Part shown: in pieces, positions 1 through 5,307 of the stretch
Layout: each line of letters begins with the position of its first letter
Position numbering within the stretch: the first letter of the stretch is position 1
NCBI GenBank assembly: GCA_039797965.1
Contig: JBDKGX010000156.1
Location: 1-5,307, forward strand
Reading direction: 5' to 3'
From: Thiofilum sp039797965
GTDB lineage: Bacteria > Pseudomonadota > Gammaproteobacteria > Thiotrichales > Thiotrichaceae
DNA: 5,307 nt
The notes under the pieces: model-generated
The model's input: only the letters and a program-made list of their open reading frames with translations
What the model was told of the DNA's origin: nothing
Databases searched by the model: none
Position numbers and translations under genes: made by a program

Positions 1-260
1 TGAGTGCTGGTATTAAACCCACGATTGAGTACTTTTAGTTGCCCATCAGGACGAAAACTATACTCAGCACTAATTTGTTCCAAACCGTGCTCAAACCGAT
101 TATCTAGCCGTGCTATTTCGTACCATTTGCCTAAATAACGTTGCGCATCAAAGTTTTGTACCGTGGTTACTCCCACAGGCGTACTCACACACGCGGTCAC
201 TAACCAAACTACTGCTCCTACCAGCGCTACTTTGATTAAGGGTTTAAGAAGAGTTGTCAT
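1..260 (-). CDS. blc: Outer-membrane lipocalin lipoprotein Blc, 5' part only (cut by left edge)
   Basis: This is the N-terminal 86 codons of a bacterial lipocalin; the frame stays open to the left edge. Residues 1-23 form a lipoprotein signal peptide with lipobox LVTAC, so Cys24 would be lipidated. Val and Ser follow the cysteine, with no inner-membrane-retention Asp at +2, which fits sorting to the outer membrane. The mature part begins with NFDAQRYLGKWYEIARLD (residues 36-53), which holds the GxWYEIAR lipocalin signature, followed by FEHGLEQISAEYSFRPDGQLKVLNRG (56-81 region), typical of Blc. E. coli Blc has about 177 residues, so roughly the second half is missing. Blc proteins bind fatty acids and lysophospholipids and are linked to membrane stress and repair; that role is inferred from the family. 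The ATG at 258-260 is chosen because it gives a complete signal peptide, although the upstream Shine-Dalgarno match is weak. The gene diverges from purT. Confidence 0.9.
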   Translation of the reverse strand, partial: MTTLLKPLIKVALVGAVVWLVTACVSTPVGVTTVQNFDAQRYLGKWYEIARLDNRFEHGLEQISAEYSFRPDGQLKVLNRGFNTST

Positions 261-293
261 CTCTGCAATCTCATTTTAAAAATAGTTAGCCTG

Positions 294-299
294 ATCATA
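294..299 (-). promoter_or_regulatory. Possible -10 element for blc
   Basis: Read on the minus strand, this is TATGAT, a 5/6 match to the sigma70 -10 consensus, about 34 bases upstream of the blc ATG. No convincing -35 hexamer lies 16-18 bases further upstream, so this is only a candidate. Stress-sigma control, as known for E. coli blc, cannot be judged from this sequence alone. Confidence 0.25.
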
Positions 300-360
300 G
301 TGAGTATTTTCCTGACTTACTAAAAACCTCCTCTAGCAGGGAAAATCTCTATTACCGTGC

Positions 361-387
361 TTTACTCAAGATAATCAATGTTAAAAT
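361..387 (+). promoter_or_regulatory. Possible promoter for purT
   Basis: TTTACT (361-366, 4/6 match to the -35 consensus) and TAAAAT (382-387, 5/6 match to the -10 consensus) are separated by 15 bases. That spacing is shorter than ideal. The transcript would start around 394 and carry a short leader of about 27 bases ahead of the purT ATG. There is no full PurR-type operator around it. Confidence 0.35.
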
Positions 388-408
388 GTTCTTTTTGCGT
401 TTAGATTT

Positions 409-412
409 GGAG
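409..412 (+). promoter_or_regulatory. Shine-Dalgarno for purT
   Basis: GGAG sits 8 bases before the ATG at 421. It supports this start together with the good alignment of the N-terminus to known PurT proteins. Confidence 0.7.
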
Positions 413-420
413 TACTTTAG

Positions 421-1614
421 ATGCGTATTGGAACCCCACTTTCACCCTCAGCCACTAAGGTTATGTTGTTAGGCAGTGGCGAATTAGGTAAGGAGGTGAT
501 CATTTCATTGCAACGCTTAGGGGTAGAAGTCATTGCGGTAGATCGCTATCCGAATGCACCTGCACATCAGGTCGCTCATCGTTCTTACAGCATTAATATG
601 GCTGACCCACAGGCACTAAGGGCGCTAGTGGAGCAAGAACGCCCACATCTCATCGTGCCAGAAATTGAAGCGATTGCCACCGATGAATTAGCCGCTATTG
701 AGAAAGACGGTTTGGCAGAAGTCATCCCTACCGCTCGCGCGACCCAACTAACGATGAATCGTGAAGGTATCCGTCGCCTTGCTGCAGAAACCTTAGGCTT
801 ACCCACTTCCCAGTACTTTTTTGCCTCAAGTCTTGAGGACATGCGTCAAGCCGTGGAGACGGTGGGCTACCCGTGTTTTATTAAACCGGTTATGTCGTCT
901 TCTGGTAAAGGGCAATCGATGCTCAAAAATGCCGAGCAAATTGAGGCGGCATGGGAGTATGCGCTTTCAGCAGGACGGGTAAATCACGGTCGAGTGATTG
1001 TCGAGCAAGGGATTGATTTCGAATATGAAATCACCTTGTTAACCGTGCGAGCCATAGGCGCTAAGGGCGACATTGAAACCCATTTTTGTAATCCAATTGG
1101 TCATCGCCAAGTACAGGGTGATTATGTAGAAAGCTGGCAAACTCAGCCCATGAGTGAGGTAGCACTAGCTAAAGCCCACGAGATTGCTGCCAAAATCACG
1201 GGCAATTTAGGCGGGCGAGGTTTGTTTGGGGTAGAGCTATTTGTGAAAGGCGACGAGGTTTGGTTTTCAGAAGTGAGCCCTCGCCCCCACGATACCGGAC
1301 TAGTGACCTTGGCGACTCAATACCAAAGTGAATTTGAACTACACGCTCGCGCTATTTTAGGGCTACCCGTTAATACGGCGATGCACTCTACCGGAGCGAG
1401 TGCGGTGATCTATGGTGGACTAGAAGCGCAAGGCATTTCGTTTGAAGGGGTGGACGAGGCGCTACAAGTACCTAATACAGATATTCGCCTGTTTGGTAAA
1501 CCCGAATCTTTTGAGCGGCGCCGAATGGGGGTAGCGTTAGCACGCGCTAGTACAATTGATGAAGCACGACAAAATGCCACATTAGCCGCCAGTAAAGTTA
1601 AACCTAGGCTTTAA
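421..1614 (+). CDS. purT: Formate-dependent phosphoribosylglycinamide formyltransferase (GAR transformylase 2)
   Basis: PurT makes formyl-GAR from GAR, formate and ATP through a formyl phosphate intermediate, the third step of purine synthesis, without using formyl-tetrahydrofolate. It is a cytosolic ATP-grasp enzyme. At 397 residues it matches the family (E. coli PurT has about 392). The order is an N-terminal nucleotide-fold domain with LLGSGELGKEV (16-26), an ATP-grasp domain and a C-terminal lobe. By alignment with E. coli PurT the key residues are present: E21/L22 and E81 for GAR; R114, K155, SSGKGQ (160-165), E195 and E203 for ATP; E272 and E284 (in FSEVSPRPHD) for Mg; and D291, K360 and R367/R368 for GAR phosphate. 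A short insertion at about 211-219, relative to E. coli, lies before HFCNPIGHRQ and should be harmless. The gene stands alone, divergent from blc and convergent with tctA. It appears intact and functional. Confidence 0.98.
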   Translation: MRIGTPLSPSATKVMLLGSGELGKEVIISLQRLGVEVIAVDRYPNAPAHQVAHRSYSINMADPQALRALVEQERPHLIVPEIEAIATDELAAIEKDGLAEVIPTARATQLTMNREGIRRLAAETLGLPTSQYFFASSLEDMRQAVETVGYPCFIKPVMSSSGKGQSMLKNAEQIEAAWEYALSAGRVNHGRVIVEQGIDFEYEITLLTVRAIGAKGDIETHFCNPIGHRQVQGDYVESWQTQPMSEVALAKAHEIAAKITGNLGGRGLFGVELFVKGDEVWFSEVSPRPHDTGLVTLATQYQSEFELHARAILGLPVNTAMHSTGASAVIYGGLEAQGISFEGVDEALQVPNTDIRLFGKPESFERRRMGVALARASTIDEARQNATLAASKVKPRL

Positions 1615-1628
1615 GATTTATTACTTAC

Positions 1629-1662
1629 TAGGGGCAAGTAGTAACGTAACTAATTGCCCCTA
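1629..1662. terminator. Hairpin between convergent purT and tctA (likely bidirectional terminator)
   Basis: TAGGGGCAA (1629-1637) pairs perfectly with TTGCCCCTA (1654-1662). After one G-A mismatch, TAGT (1639-1642) pairs with ACTA (1649-1652), leaving a 6-base loop. The hairpin starts 14 bases after the purT stop and lies about 30 bases beyond the tctA stop. Neither strand has a strong T run after the stem, so it may be an imperfect intrinsic terminator or a 3'-end stabilising structure. Confidence 0.6.
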
Positions 1663-1678
1663 CATTGACTCATTGACT
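1663..1678. repeat. Tandem 8-bp direct repeat, two copies
   Basis: CATTGACT occurs twice back to back, directly after the purT/tctA hairpin. It is short and may be chance or a small slippage duplication; I assign no function. Confidence 0.5.
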
Positions 1679-1692
1679 GCTCGCAGTAGAGC

Positions 1693-3195
1693 CTATTTAG
1701 TTAAATAAGCTTGTCTGCGTTTTAATAAGGTAGGCACTATCAAGATTAAAACGGTAATAATCAAAATAGTTAGTGAAATAGGCTGGGTCAAAAATACCGT
1801 TAAGTCACCTTGATGAATAGACATAGCCCGGCGGAAAAACTTTTCAGCCATAGGCCCTACAATTAAACCAACAATCAAGGGGACAACAGGAAAATCATAG
1901 CGACGCATCACAAATCCCATCAGTCCCACGATATAAAGTAATAATAAGTCAAACCAGTTCTGGCGTAAGGCATAAGCTCCCATCGTAGCAAGCAAAACAA
2001 TGCCGCCATAAAGCAACGGACGAGGTACTTTTAACAGTTGCACCCATAACCCTACTAAAGGCAGATTTAAGACCAATAACATTACATTGCCGATATAGAG
2101 AGAGGCTATTAATCCCCACACTAATTCAGGATTGGTATCAAATAATAAGGGACCTGGTGCAATATTATATTGCTGAAAAGCCGCTAACATAATGGCAGCA
2201 GTAGCTGAGGTTGGGATACCTAAAGTCAGTAAAGGAATCAAAGTACCTGTGACTGCGGCATTATTAGCCGCTTCAGGGCCTGCAACCCCTTCAATGGCTC
2301 CCTTACCAAACTCTTTTTTGGCCTCTGGTGAGGCTAATTTACGCTCTGCTGAGTAGGACAAAAAGGTAGGCATTTCCGTACCCCCCGCAGGTAGCGTACC
2401 GAACGGAAACCCTATTGCAGTCCCTCGCAACCAAGGCTTCCACGAGCGCTTCCACTCCTCTTTAGTCATCCAAAATTTACCCGTGAGCTTCTCCAAGCCG
2501 CCATGTATACCATTTTCATAAGTAGCGGTGTAGAGCGTCTCACCTACTGCAAACAACCCCATAGCAATGACTACAATATCAATACCATCTAGTAGGGGTG
2601 CTAAACCAAAGGTAAAACGTGATTGCCCAGATTGCTGCTCGATACCAATAAGACCAATAGCTAAACCTAAAAATAATGAAATCACGCCTTTGAGCGGTGA
2701 GTTACCTAGTACTGCGGATACCGCTGCAAAGGTTAATACCATTAAAGAAAAAGTTTCGACAGGACCTAGTTTTAAGGTGAAATTAGCAATGACTGGGGCT
2801 AATAAGGTCAAAAATAAGGTGGCAATAGTACCCGCTACAAAGGAACCGATCGCTGCAGTGGATAGAGCTGCCCCTGCCCGTCCGGCTTTAGCCATTTTAT
2901 TGCCTTCGAGTGCCGACACAATACTACCCGCCTCGCCTGGTGTATTTAGCAAAATGGAGGTCGTGGAACCACCAAACATAGCACCGTAATACACCCCCGC
3001 CAGCATAATTAATGCTCCGGTAGGATCAACACTTTGGGTCACAGGCAATAATAAGGCTACGGTAACCGCAGGCCCCACCCCCGGAAGTACTCCAATGGCT
3101 GTACCTAAAGTACATCCAATTAAAGCCCATAAAAGATTAGCAGAGGTAAACGCTGTCGCAAACCCCATGGTAAATAAGTCGTGTAAGGCTTCCAT
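1693..3195 (-). CDS. tctA: Tripartite tricarboxylate transporter, large membrane subunit TctA
   Basis: TctA is the main inner-membrane permease of the TTT family, taking substrate from the periplasmic protein TctC and importing it with an ion gradient. The 500-residue length matches the family (about 500). It is strongly hydrophobic throughout, with around a dozen likely membrane segments. Family motifs are clear: GVLPGVGPAVTVALLLP (35-51) and YYGAMFGGSTTSILLNTPGE (69-88) in the first half, then FPFGTLPAGGTEMPTFLSY (263-281) and GPEAANNAAVTGTLIPLLTLGIPTSATAA (306-334) in the second. These paired motifs fit the internal duplication known for this family. A hydrophilic stretch at about 226-254 links the halves. 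The protein ends in a membrane segment (472-490) and a basic tail, LKRRQ. The ATG follows the tctB stop directly, and a strong AGGAGG lies 10 bases upstream. Transport of citrate or a related acid is likely from family knowledge; the substrate is not shown by the sequence. Confidence 0.96.
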   Translation of the reverse strand: MEALHDLFTMGFATAFTSANLLWALIGCTLGTAIGVLPGVGPAVTVALLLPVTQSVDPTGALIMLAGVYYGAMFGGSTTSILLNTPGEAGSIVSALEGNKMAKAGRAGAALSTAAIGSFVAGTIATLFLTLLAPVIANFTLKLGPVETFSLMVLTFAAVSAVLGNSPLKGVISLFLGLAIGLIGIEQQSGQSRFTFGLAPLLDGIDIVVIAMGLFAVGETLYTATYENGIHGGLEKLTGKFWMTKEEWKRSWKPWLRGTAIGFPFGTLPAGGTEMPTFLSYSAERKLASPEAKKEFGKGAIEGVAGPEAANNAAVTGTLIPLLTLGIPTSATAAIMLAAFQQYNIAPGPLLFDTNPELVWGLIASLYIGNVMLLVLNLPLVGLWVQLLKVPRPLLYGGIVLLATMGAYALRQNWFDLLLLYIVGLMGFVMRRYDFPVVPLIVGLIVGPMAEKFFRRAMSIHQGDLTVFLTQPISLTILIITVLILIVPTLLKRRQAYLTK

Positions 3196-3696
3196 TTATA
3201 ACCAGCCTCCTACTAAAAGAGCGGGCAAGTTTAAACCTAACCATTTGAATAAATGAAATAACCCTAACGCCAGTAAAAATGACAGGATTAAATCACGAAC
3301 TTTATGCTGGCTTTCCAGAGCTAAACAAATTCCGAAACATAGTATTGTTCCTGCTAAAGTAAAACCTAAAGTACTGATAGTACTCATATGGATAATTAAG
3401 GCAGCACTGGCAATACCAAACATTTTCCAATTAGCATGAGGAATTTCACGCTCTAAAGGATGTTCAGGATCAACCATCGTATCCTCCGTTTCAGGATGTT
3501 GAGAGGGGCGACTTTTAATAAATAAAATAGCCCCCGTCAGCACTAAACCAAACCCAATCAGCGAAGGAAAAAAGCGCGGTCCAACCCCCGCATATCCCGT
3601 ACTTTTCGGGATACTCATGATCTGCCACGCCATAATCAAGCCAATCAGGATTACCCCAAGGGCAATCCATTGTTCGCCGGTTAAGCGCTTTAGCAT
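3196..3696 (-). CDS. tctB: Tripartite tricarboxylate transporter, small membrane subunit TctB
   Basis: TctB is the small, poorly conserved membrane partner of TctA; its exact role in the complex is not well understood. The 166 residues have hydrophobic segments at about 10-28, 43-60, 92-106, 108-127 and 133-150 (the third and fourth may be a hairpin pair). The motif YAGVGPRFFPSLIG (35-48) is the hallmark of the family's first loop. A charged, acidic linker at about 61-88 (rich in E, D, P and H) separates the first and second membrane pairs. Assignment rests on this motif, the topology and position between tctC and tctA. One base separates it from the tctC stop, and its own stop abuts the tctA ATG. 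The start ATG at 3694-3696 has AGGCGG 5 bases upstream. Confidence 0.92.
   Translation of the reverse strand: MLKRLTGEQWIALGVILIGLIMAWQIMSIPKSTGYAGVGPRFFPSLIGFGLVLTGAILFIKSRPSQHPETEDTMVDPEHPLEREIPHANWKMFGIASAALIIHMSTISTLGFTLAGTILCFGICLALESQHKVRDLILSFLLALGLFHLFKWLGLNLPALLVGGWL
3206..3211 (-). promoter_or_regulatory. Shine-Dalgarno of tctA inside the end of tctB
   Basis: On the minus strand this reads AGGAGG, a full-strength match, 10 bases before the tctA ATG. It falls in the codons for the Val-Gly-Gly tail of TctB, so ribosomes finishing tctB would uncover or reach it. Translational coupling is inferred. Confidence 0.75.
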
Positions 3697-3697
3697 A

Positions 3698-4657
3698 TTA
3701 ACCGCCTATTTTGAGTTTCTTGACCGTCTCTGCAGTAACCTTTTGTTCTTCTTCAAGGAATTTCTTGAAATCTTCACCCGTCAGCATCATATCCGTCCAT
3801 TGCGATGCTTTTGCTTTATCCTGCCAAGTAGGCGATTTTACGGCTTCCTCTACCATTTTGGTTAAAGTCGCTTTTTGCTCATCGGTAATATCTGGAGCAC
3901 CAAATACGGCACGCCAGTTCGCCATTACCACATCAACGCCTTGCTCTTTTAGGGTTGGAATATCAACACCCTCTAAACGTTTATCACCGCTAATACCCAA
4001 GGCACGTACTTTATTTGCTGATAACAAATCTACTAATTCACCATAACCACTGAGATAAGCCGTAATCTGTCCTCCTAAAATAGCCGCTTTACCCTCACCC
4101 CCCCCTCCAAAGGGGATATAATTGACTTTAGTAGCCTCTACACCCACTTTTTCAGCCATTAAGCCCGCGATAATATGATCAACGCCGCCTGCAGAGCCCC
4201 CCCCAAAACTAATCGCACCGGGGTCTTTTTTGAATGCATCCATTAGCTCAGTAATAGTTTTATAAGGAGAATCCGCTGGAACTACAATAACATCAAACTC
4301 ACCCATTAATCGGGCAATAGGTGCTACCATTGTAAAGTTAACAGGTGACTTATTGGTTTCAATCGCCCCTACCGTAATCGCTCCAGCCACTAATAGAGCA
4401 TTAGGATTGCCCTTTTCATTATTAATAAACTGCGCCATACCGATAGTACCACCAGCACCTGCTTTATTTTCAACGACTACATTTTTTACTTGACCTGTCG
4501 CTTTCAGTGCATCGCCTAAAGTACGCGCAATAGTATCCCACCCGCCTCCTGGATTGGCGGGTGCCATCATTTTGAATTGATCAACTTCGGCGTGAGTAAG
4601 ACTTAAAGGTGATAGGGTAAGTAGGCAAATAGTGATTAAACGAGATAACTTTCTCAT
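3698..4657 (-). CDS. tctC: Tripartite tricarboxylate transporter, periplasmic substrate-binding protein TctC
   Basis: TctC (Bug family) captures an organic acid in the periplasm and delivers it to TctA/TctB. The 319 residues fit the family (about 320). Residues 1-23 are a Sec signal peptide: positive RKLSR, a hydrophobic core, and a signal peptidase I site THA before Glu24. The first ligand loop is seen in APANPGGGWDTIARTL (32-47), with Asp41 at the conserved loop position. VVENKAGAGGTIGMAQF (61-77) is the next signature, followed by FGGGSAGGVDHIIAGL (151-166) for the second loop region and PFGGGGEGKAAILGG (182-196). First gene of tctCBA, reading toward tctA, with its own promoter upstream. 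The start ATG has GAGAG 7 bases upstream. Two runs of eight G lie in codons 152-154 and 185-187. The sequence differs from Salmonella TctC in the loops, so citrate binding cannot be assumed; many Bug proteins bind other acids. Confidence 0.95.
   Translation of the reverse strand: MRKLSRLITICLLTLSPLSLTHAEVDQFKMMAPANPGGGWDTIARTLGDALKATGQVKNVVVENKAGAGGTIGMAQFINNEKGNPNALLVAGAITVGAIETNKSPVNFTMVAPIARLMGEFDVIVVPADSPYKTITELMDAFKKDPGAISFGGGSAGGVDHIIAGLMAEKVGVEATKVNYIPFGGGGEGKAAILGGQITAYLSGYGELVDLLSANKVRALGISGDKRLEGVDIPTLKEQGVDVVMANWRAVFGAPDITDEQKATLTKMVEEAVKSPTWQDKAKASQWTDMMLTGEDFKKFLEEEQKVTAETVKKLKIGG
3702..3707 (-). promoter_or_regulatory. Shine-Dalgarno of tctB inside the end of tctC
   Basis: AGGCGG on the minus strand lies 5 bases before the tctB ATG and overlaps the last Ile-Gly-Gly codons of tctC. 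It supports the tctB start and coupling with tctC. Confidence 0.65.
4098..4105 (-). repeat. G8 homopolymer in tctC (codons 185-187)
   Basis: Eight C on the plus strand, read as eight G in the tctC sense, encode part of the FGGGGEGK loop. Loss of one G would lead to a TAG after nine more codons beyond the run; gain of one G gives a TGA at once. Confidence 0.9.
4197..4204 (-). repeat. G8 homopolymer in tctC (codons 152-154)
   Basis: Eight C on the plus strand, read as eight G in the tctC sense, encode the FGGGSAGG loop. Loss of one G leads to TAA and gain of one G to TGA, each within about 15 codons. It lies 91 bases from the other G8 run. Confidence 0.9.
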
Positions 4658-4742
4658 AACTGAACTCTCTTCTAGCGGTATTATTAAATGCTAACTGCGC
4701 AGACAGTATTTTTTATTAATCCTGCCCATGCCGTACTCGTCG

Positions 4743-4772
4743 ATTAAATACCGTAGCTATTCCCAGTGTCAA
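4743..4772 (-). promoter_or_regulatory. Sigma70-like promoter for the tctCBA operon
   Basis: On the minus strand a perfect TTGACA (4767-4772) is followed after 18 bases by TTTAAT (4743-4748, 5/6 match to TATAAT). Transcription would begin near 4736, giving a leader of about 80 bases before the tctC ATG. The 70 bases upstream of the -35 are rich in A and T runs and could act as an UP element. I saw no clear operator or CRP site. Confidence 0.6.
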
Positions 4773-4890
4773 GTTATGTTATTTGAATAATTTTTTAAGA
4801 CGGCTAATTTTTAAACTTTAATATATAGACTGCTTAATTTTAGCTAACGACTATTGACCTAGATACACTGGGGTAAAGTAACTCACTAAT

Positions 4891-4919
4891 ATCAGAGGTA
4901 AGCTCTTCGTACCTCTGAT
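4891..4919 (-). terminator. Hairpin downstream of the wzz-like gene
   Basis: ATCAGAGGTA (4891-4900) pairs perfectly with TACCTCTGAT (4910-4919) around a 9-base loop. It lies 37 bases beyond the stop of the minus-strand wzz-like gene and before the tctC promoter, the expected place for a terminator. The sequence after the stem in that direction is only mildly T-rich, so termination strength is uncertain. Confidence 0.55.
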
Positions 4920-4955
4920 TTATTTGGTTAGTATTGTTATTGTAGGCAGCAAAAA

Positions 4956-5307
4956 TTAGGTTGCCAACTCCAACCTAACTCGATTCCACAACTCTAGTAT
5001 TGCAGAAAATAGACCACCTAAAAACATACCCAACACCAGACTTAACCCTAAAATCAATGACGGTTTGGGATTAGTGGGCGACTCTGGAACAATCGCCTCT
5101 TTATCTAATAAAGCTACTTCAAACTGATGCGCACCAACTTTTAACCCTTCTAAAGTAGCTAAATCTTTTTCTTTATCGCGCAACCCTTCGATATAAGCAT
5201 CATTATTAGTACGACTTTCCAATGCCTTTAACTTTGGATCGTCTTTTAGTACTTCTAACCTTGCTAATAAAAACTTAATTTCCGGTAAGTAGGCATCGTC
5301 AGACTCT
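4956..5307 (-). CDS. Wzz-type polysaccharide chain-length regulator, 3' end only (cut by right edge)
   Basis: This is the C-terminal 117 codons of a longer gene; the frame stays open to the right edge. The N-terminal part in view is hydrophilic and likely helical (LPEIKFLLARLEVLKDDPKL..., then GLRDKEKDLATLEGLKV), consistent with the periplasmic coiled-coil region. Next comes FEVALLDKEAIVPESPTNPKPSLILG, which matches the proline-rich segment before the last membrane helix of Wzz/PCP proteins. The helix follows (LILGLSLVLGMFLGGLFSAILEL) and the protein ends in a short cytoplasmic tail. Wzz proteins sit in the inner membrane with a large periplasmic domain and set the length of O-antigen or related polysaccharides. 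The missing N-terminus should hold the first membrane helix. A TTG at 5220-5222 could look like a start but is an internal Leu codon. The exact class (O-antigen, enterobacterial common antigen or exopolysaccharide) cannot be told. Confidence 0.75.
   Translation of the reverse strand, partial: ESDDAYLPEIKFLLARLEVLKDDPKLKALESRTNNDAYIEGLRDKEKDLATLEGLKVGAHQFEVALLDKEAIVPESPTNPKPSLILGLSLVLGMFLGGLFSAILELWNRVRLELAT

Larger units (their letters stand above)
4658..4955. other. 298-bp AT-rich intergenic region between wzz-like gene and tctC
   Basis: It contains the tctC promoter, the tctC leader (with a short palindrome CTGCGCAG near 4695-4702), an AT-rich stretch at about 4773-4850 and the hairpin behind the wzz-like gene. 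I found no open reading frame with a credible start and no tRNA or recognisable riboswitch. Confidence 0.6.

Noticed and set aside
385..400. Possible PurR operator upstream of purT
   Set aside because: The right half (TTTGCGT at 394-400) matches the E. coli PurR consensus, but the left half matches at almost no position, so the palindrome is absent.
585..842. Minus-strand open frame inside purT
   Set aside because: It lies wholly within the well-supported purT gene, has no family features and reads as a serine/arginine-rich antisense shadow.
2567..2989. Plus-strand open frame of 140 codons inside tctA
   Set aside because: It is antisense to conserved TctA segments, is low in complexity (rich in K, P, A) and has no recognisable domain.
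3617..4046. Two plus-strand open frames antisense to tctB and tctC
   Set aside because: Both mirror real coding sequence on the other strand and lack credible features of their own.
4854..4879. TTGACC on the plus strand as a promoter
   Set aside because: No suitable -10 lies at proper spacing, and no plus-strand gene follows.
5220..5222. TTG start for an 88-residue protein
   Set aside because: The same frame continues open to the right edge with sequence typical of the Wzz periplasmic region, so this is an internal leucine codon of a cut gene.

Overview
This is a 5.3-kb bacterial chromosomal segment, most likely from a gammaproteobacterium. The evidence is a PurT very close in length and motifs to the enterobacterial enzyme, a Blc-type lipocalin lipoprotein, a Wzz-type chain-length regulator, and a moderately AT-rich composition. 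I could not place the genus. Coding density is high, and I saw no mobile element, CRISPR array, tRNA or rRNA.

Layout from left to right: (1) the 5' half of a lipocalin gene (blc) on the minus strand, cut by the left edge; (2) a 160-bp divergent promoter region; (3) purT on the plus strand, intact, encoding formate-dependent GAR transformylase of purine synthesis; (4) a convergent intergenic gap with a strong hairpin; (5) a complete tctC-tctB-tctA operon on the minus strand, encoding a tripartite tricarboxylate transporter; (6) a 298-bp AT-rich spacer with a good sigma70-like promoter for tctC and a hairpin behind the next gene; (7) the 3' end of a Wzz-type polysaccharide chain-length regulator gene on the minus strand, cut by the right edge.

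The tct genes work as one unit. TctC binds a carboxylate-type substrate in the periplasm, and the small TctB and large TctA membrane proteins carry it inward using an ion gradient. The genes are packed with 1-bp and 0-bp gaps, and the Shine-Dalgarno sequences of tctB and tctA lie inside the last codons of the gene before, so translational coupling is likely. No tctDE-type two-component system is visible beside the operon. The flanking genes (blc, purT, wzz-like) have no obvious functional link to it.

Overall the region looks ordinary and chromosomal. The most notable detail is a pair of eight-G runs inside tctC, both encoding glycine-rich loops, where any single-base slip would truncate the protein. 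I found no undescribed system.
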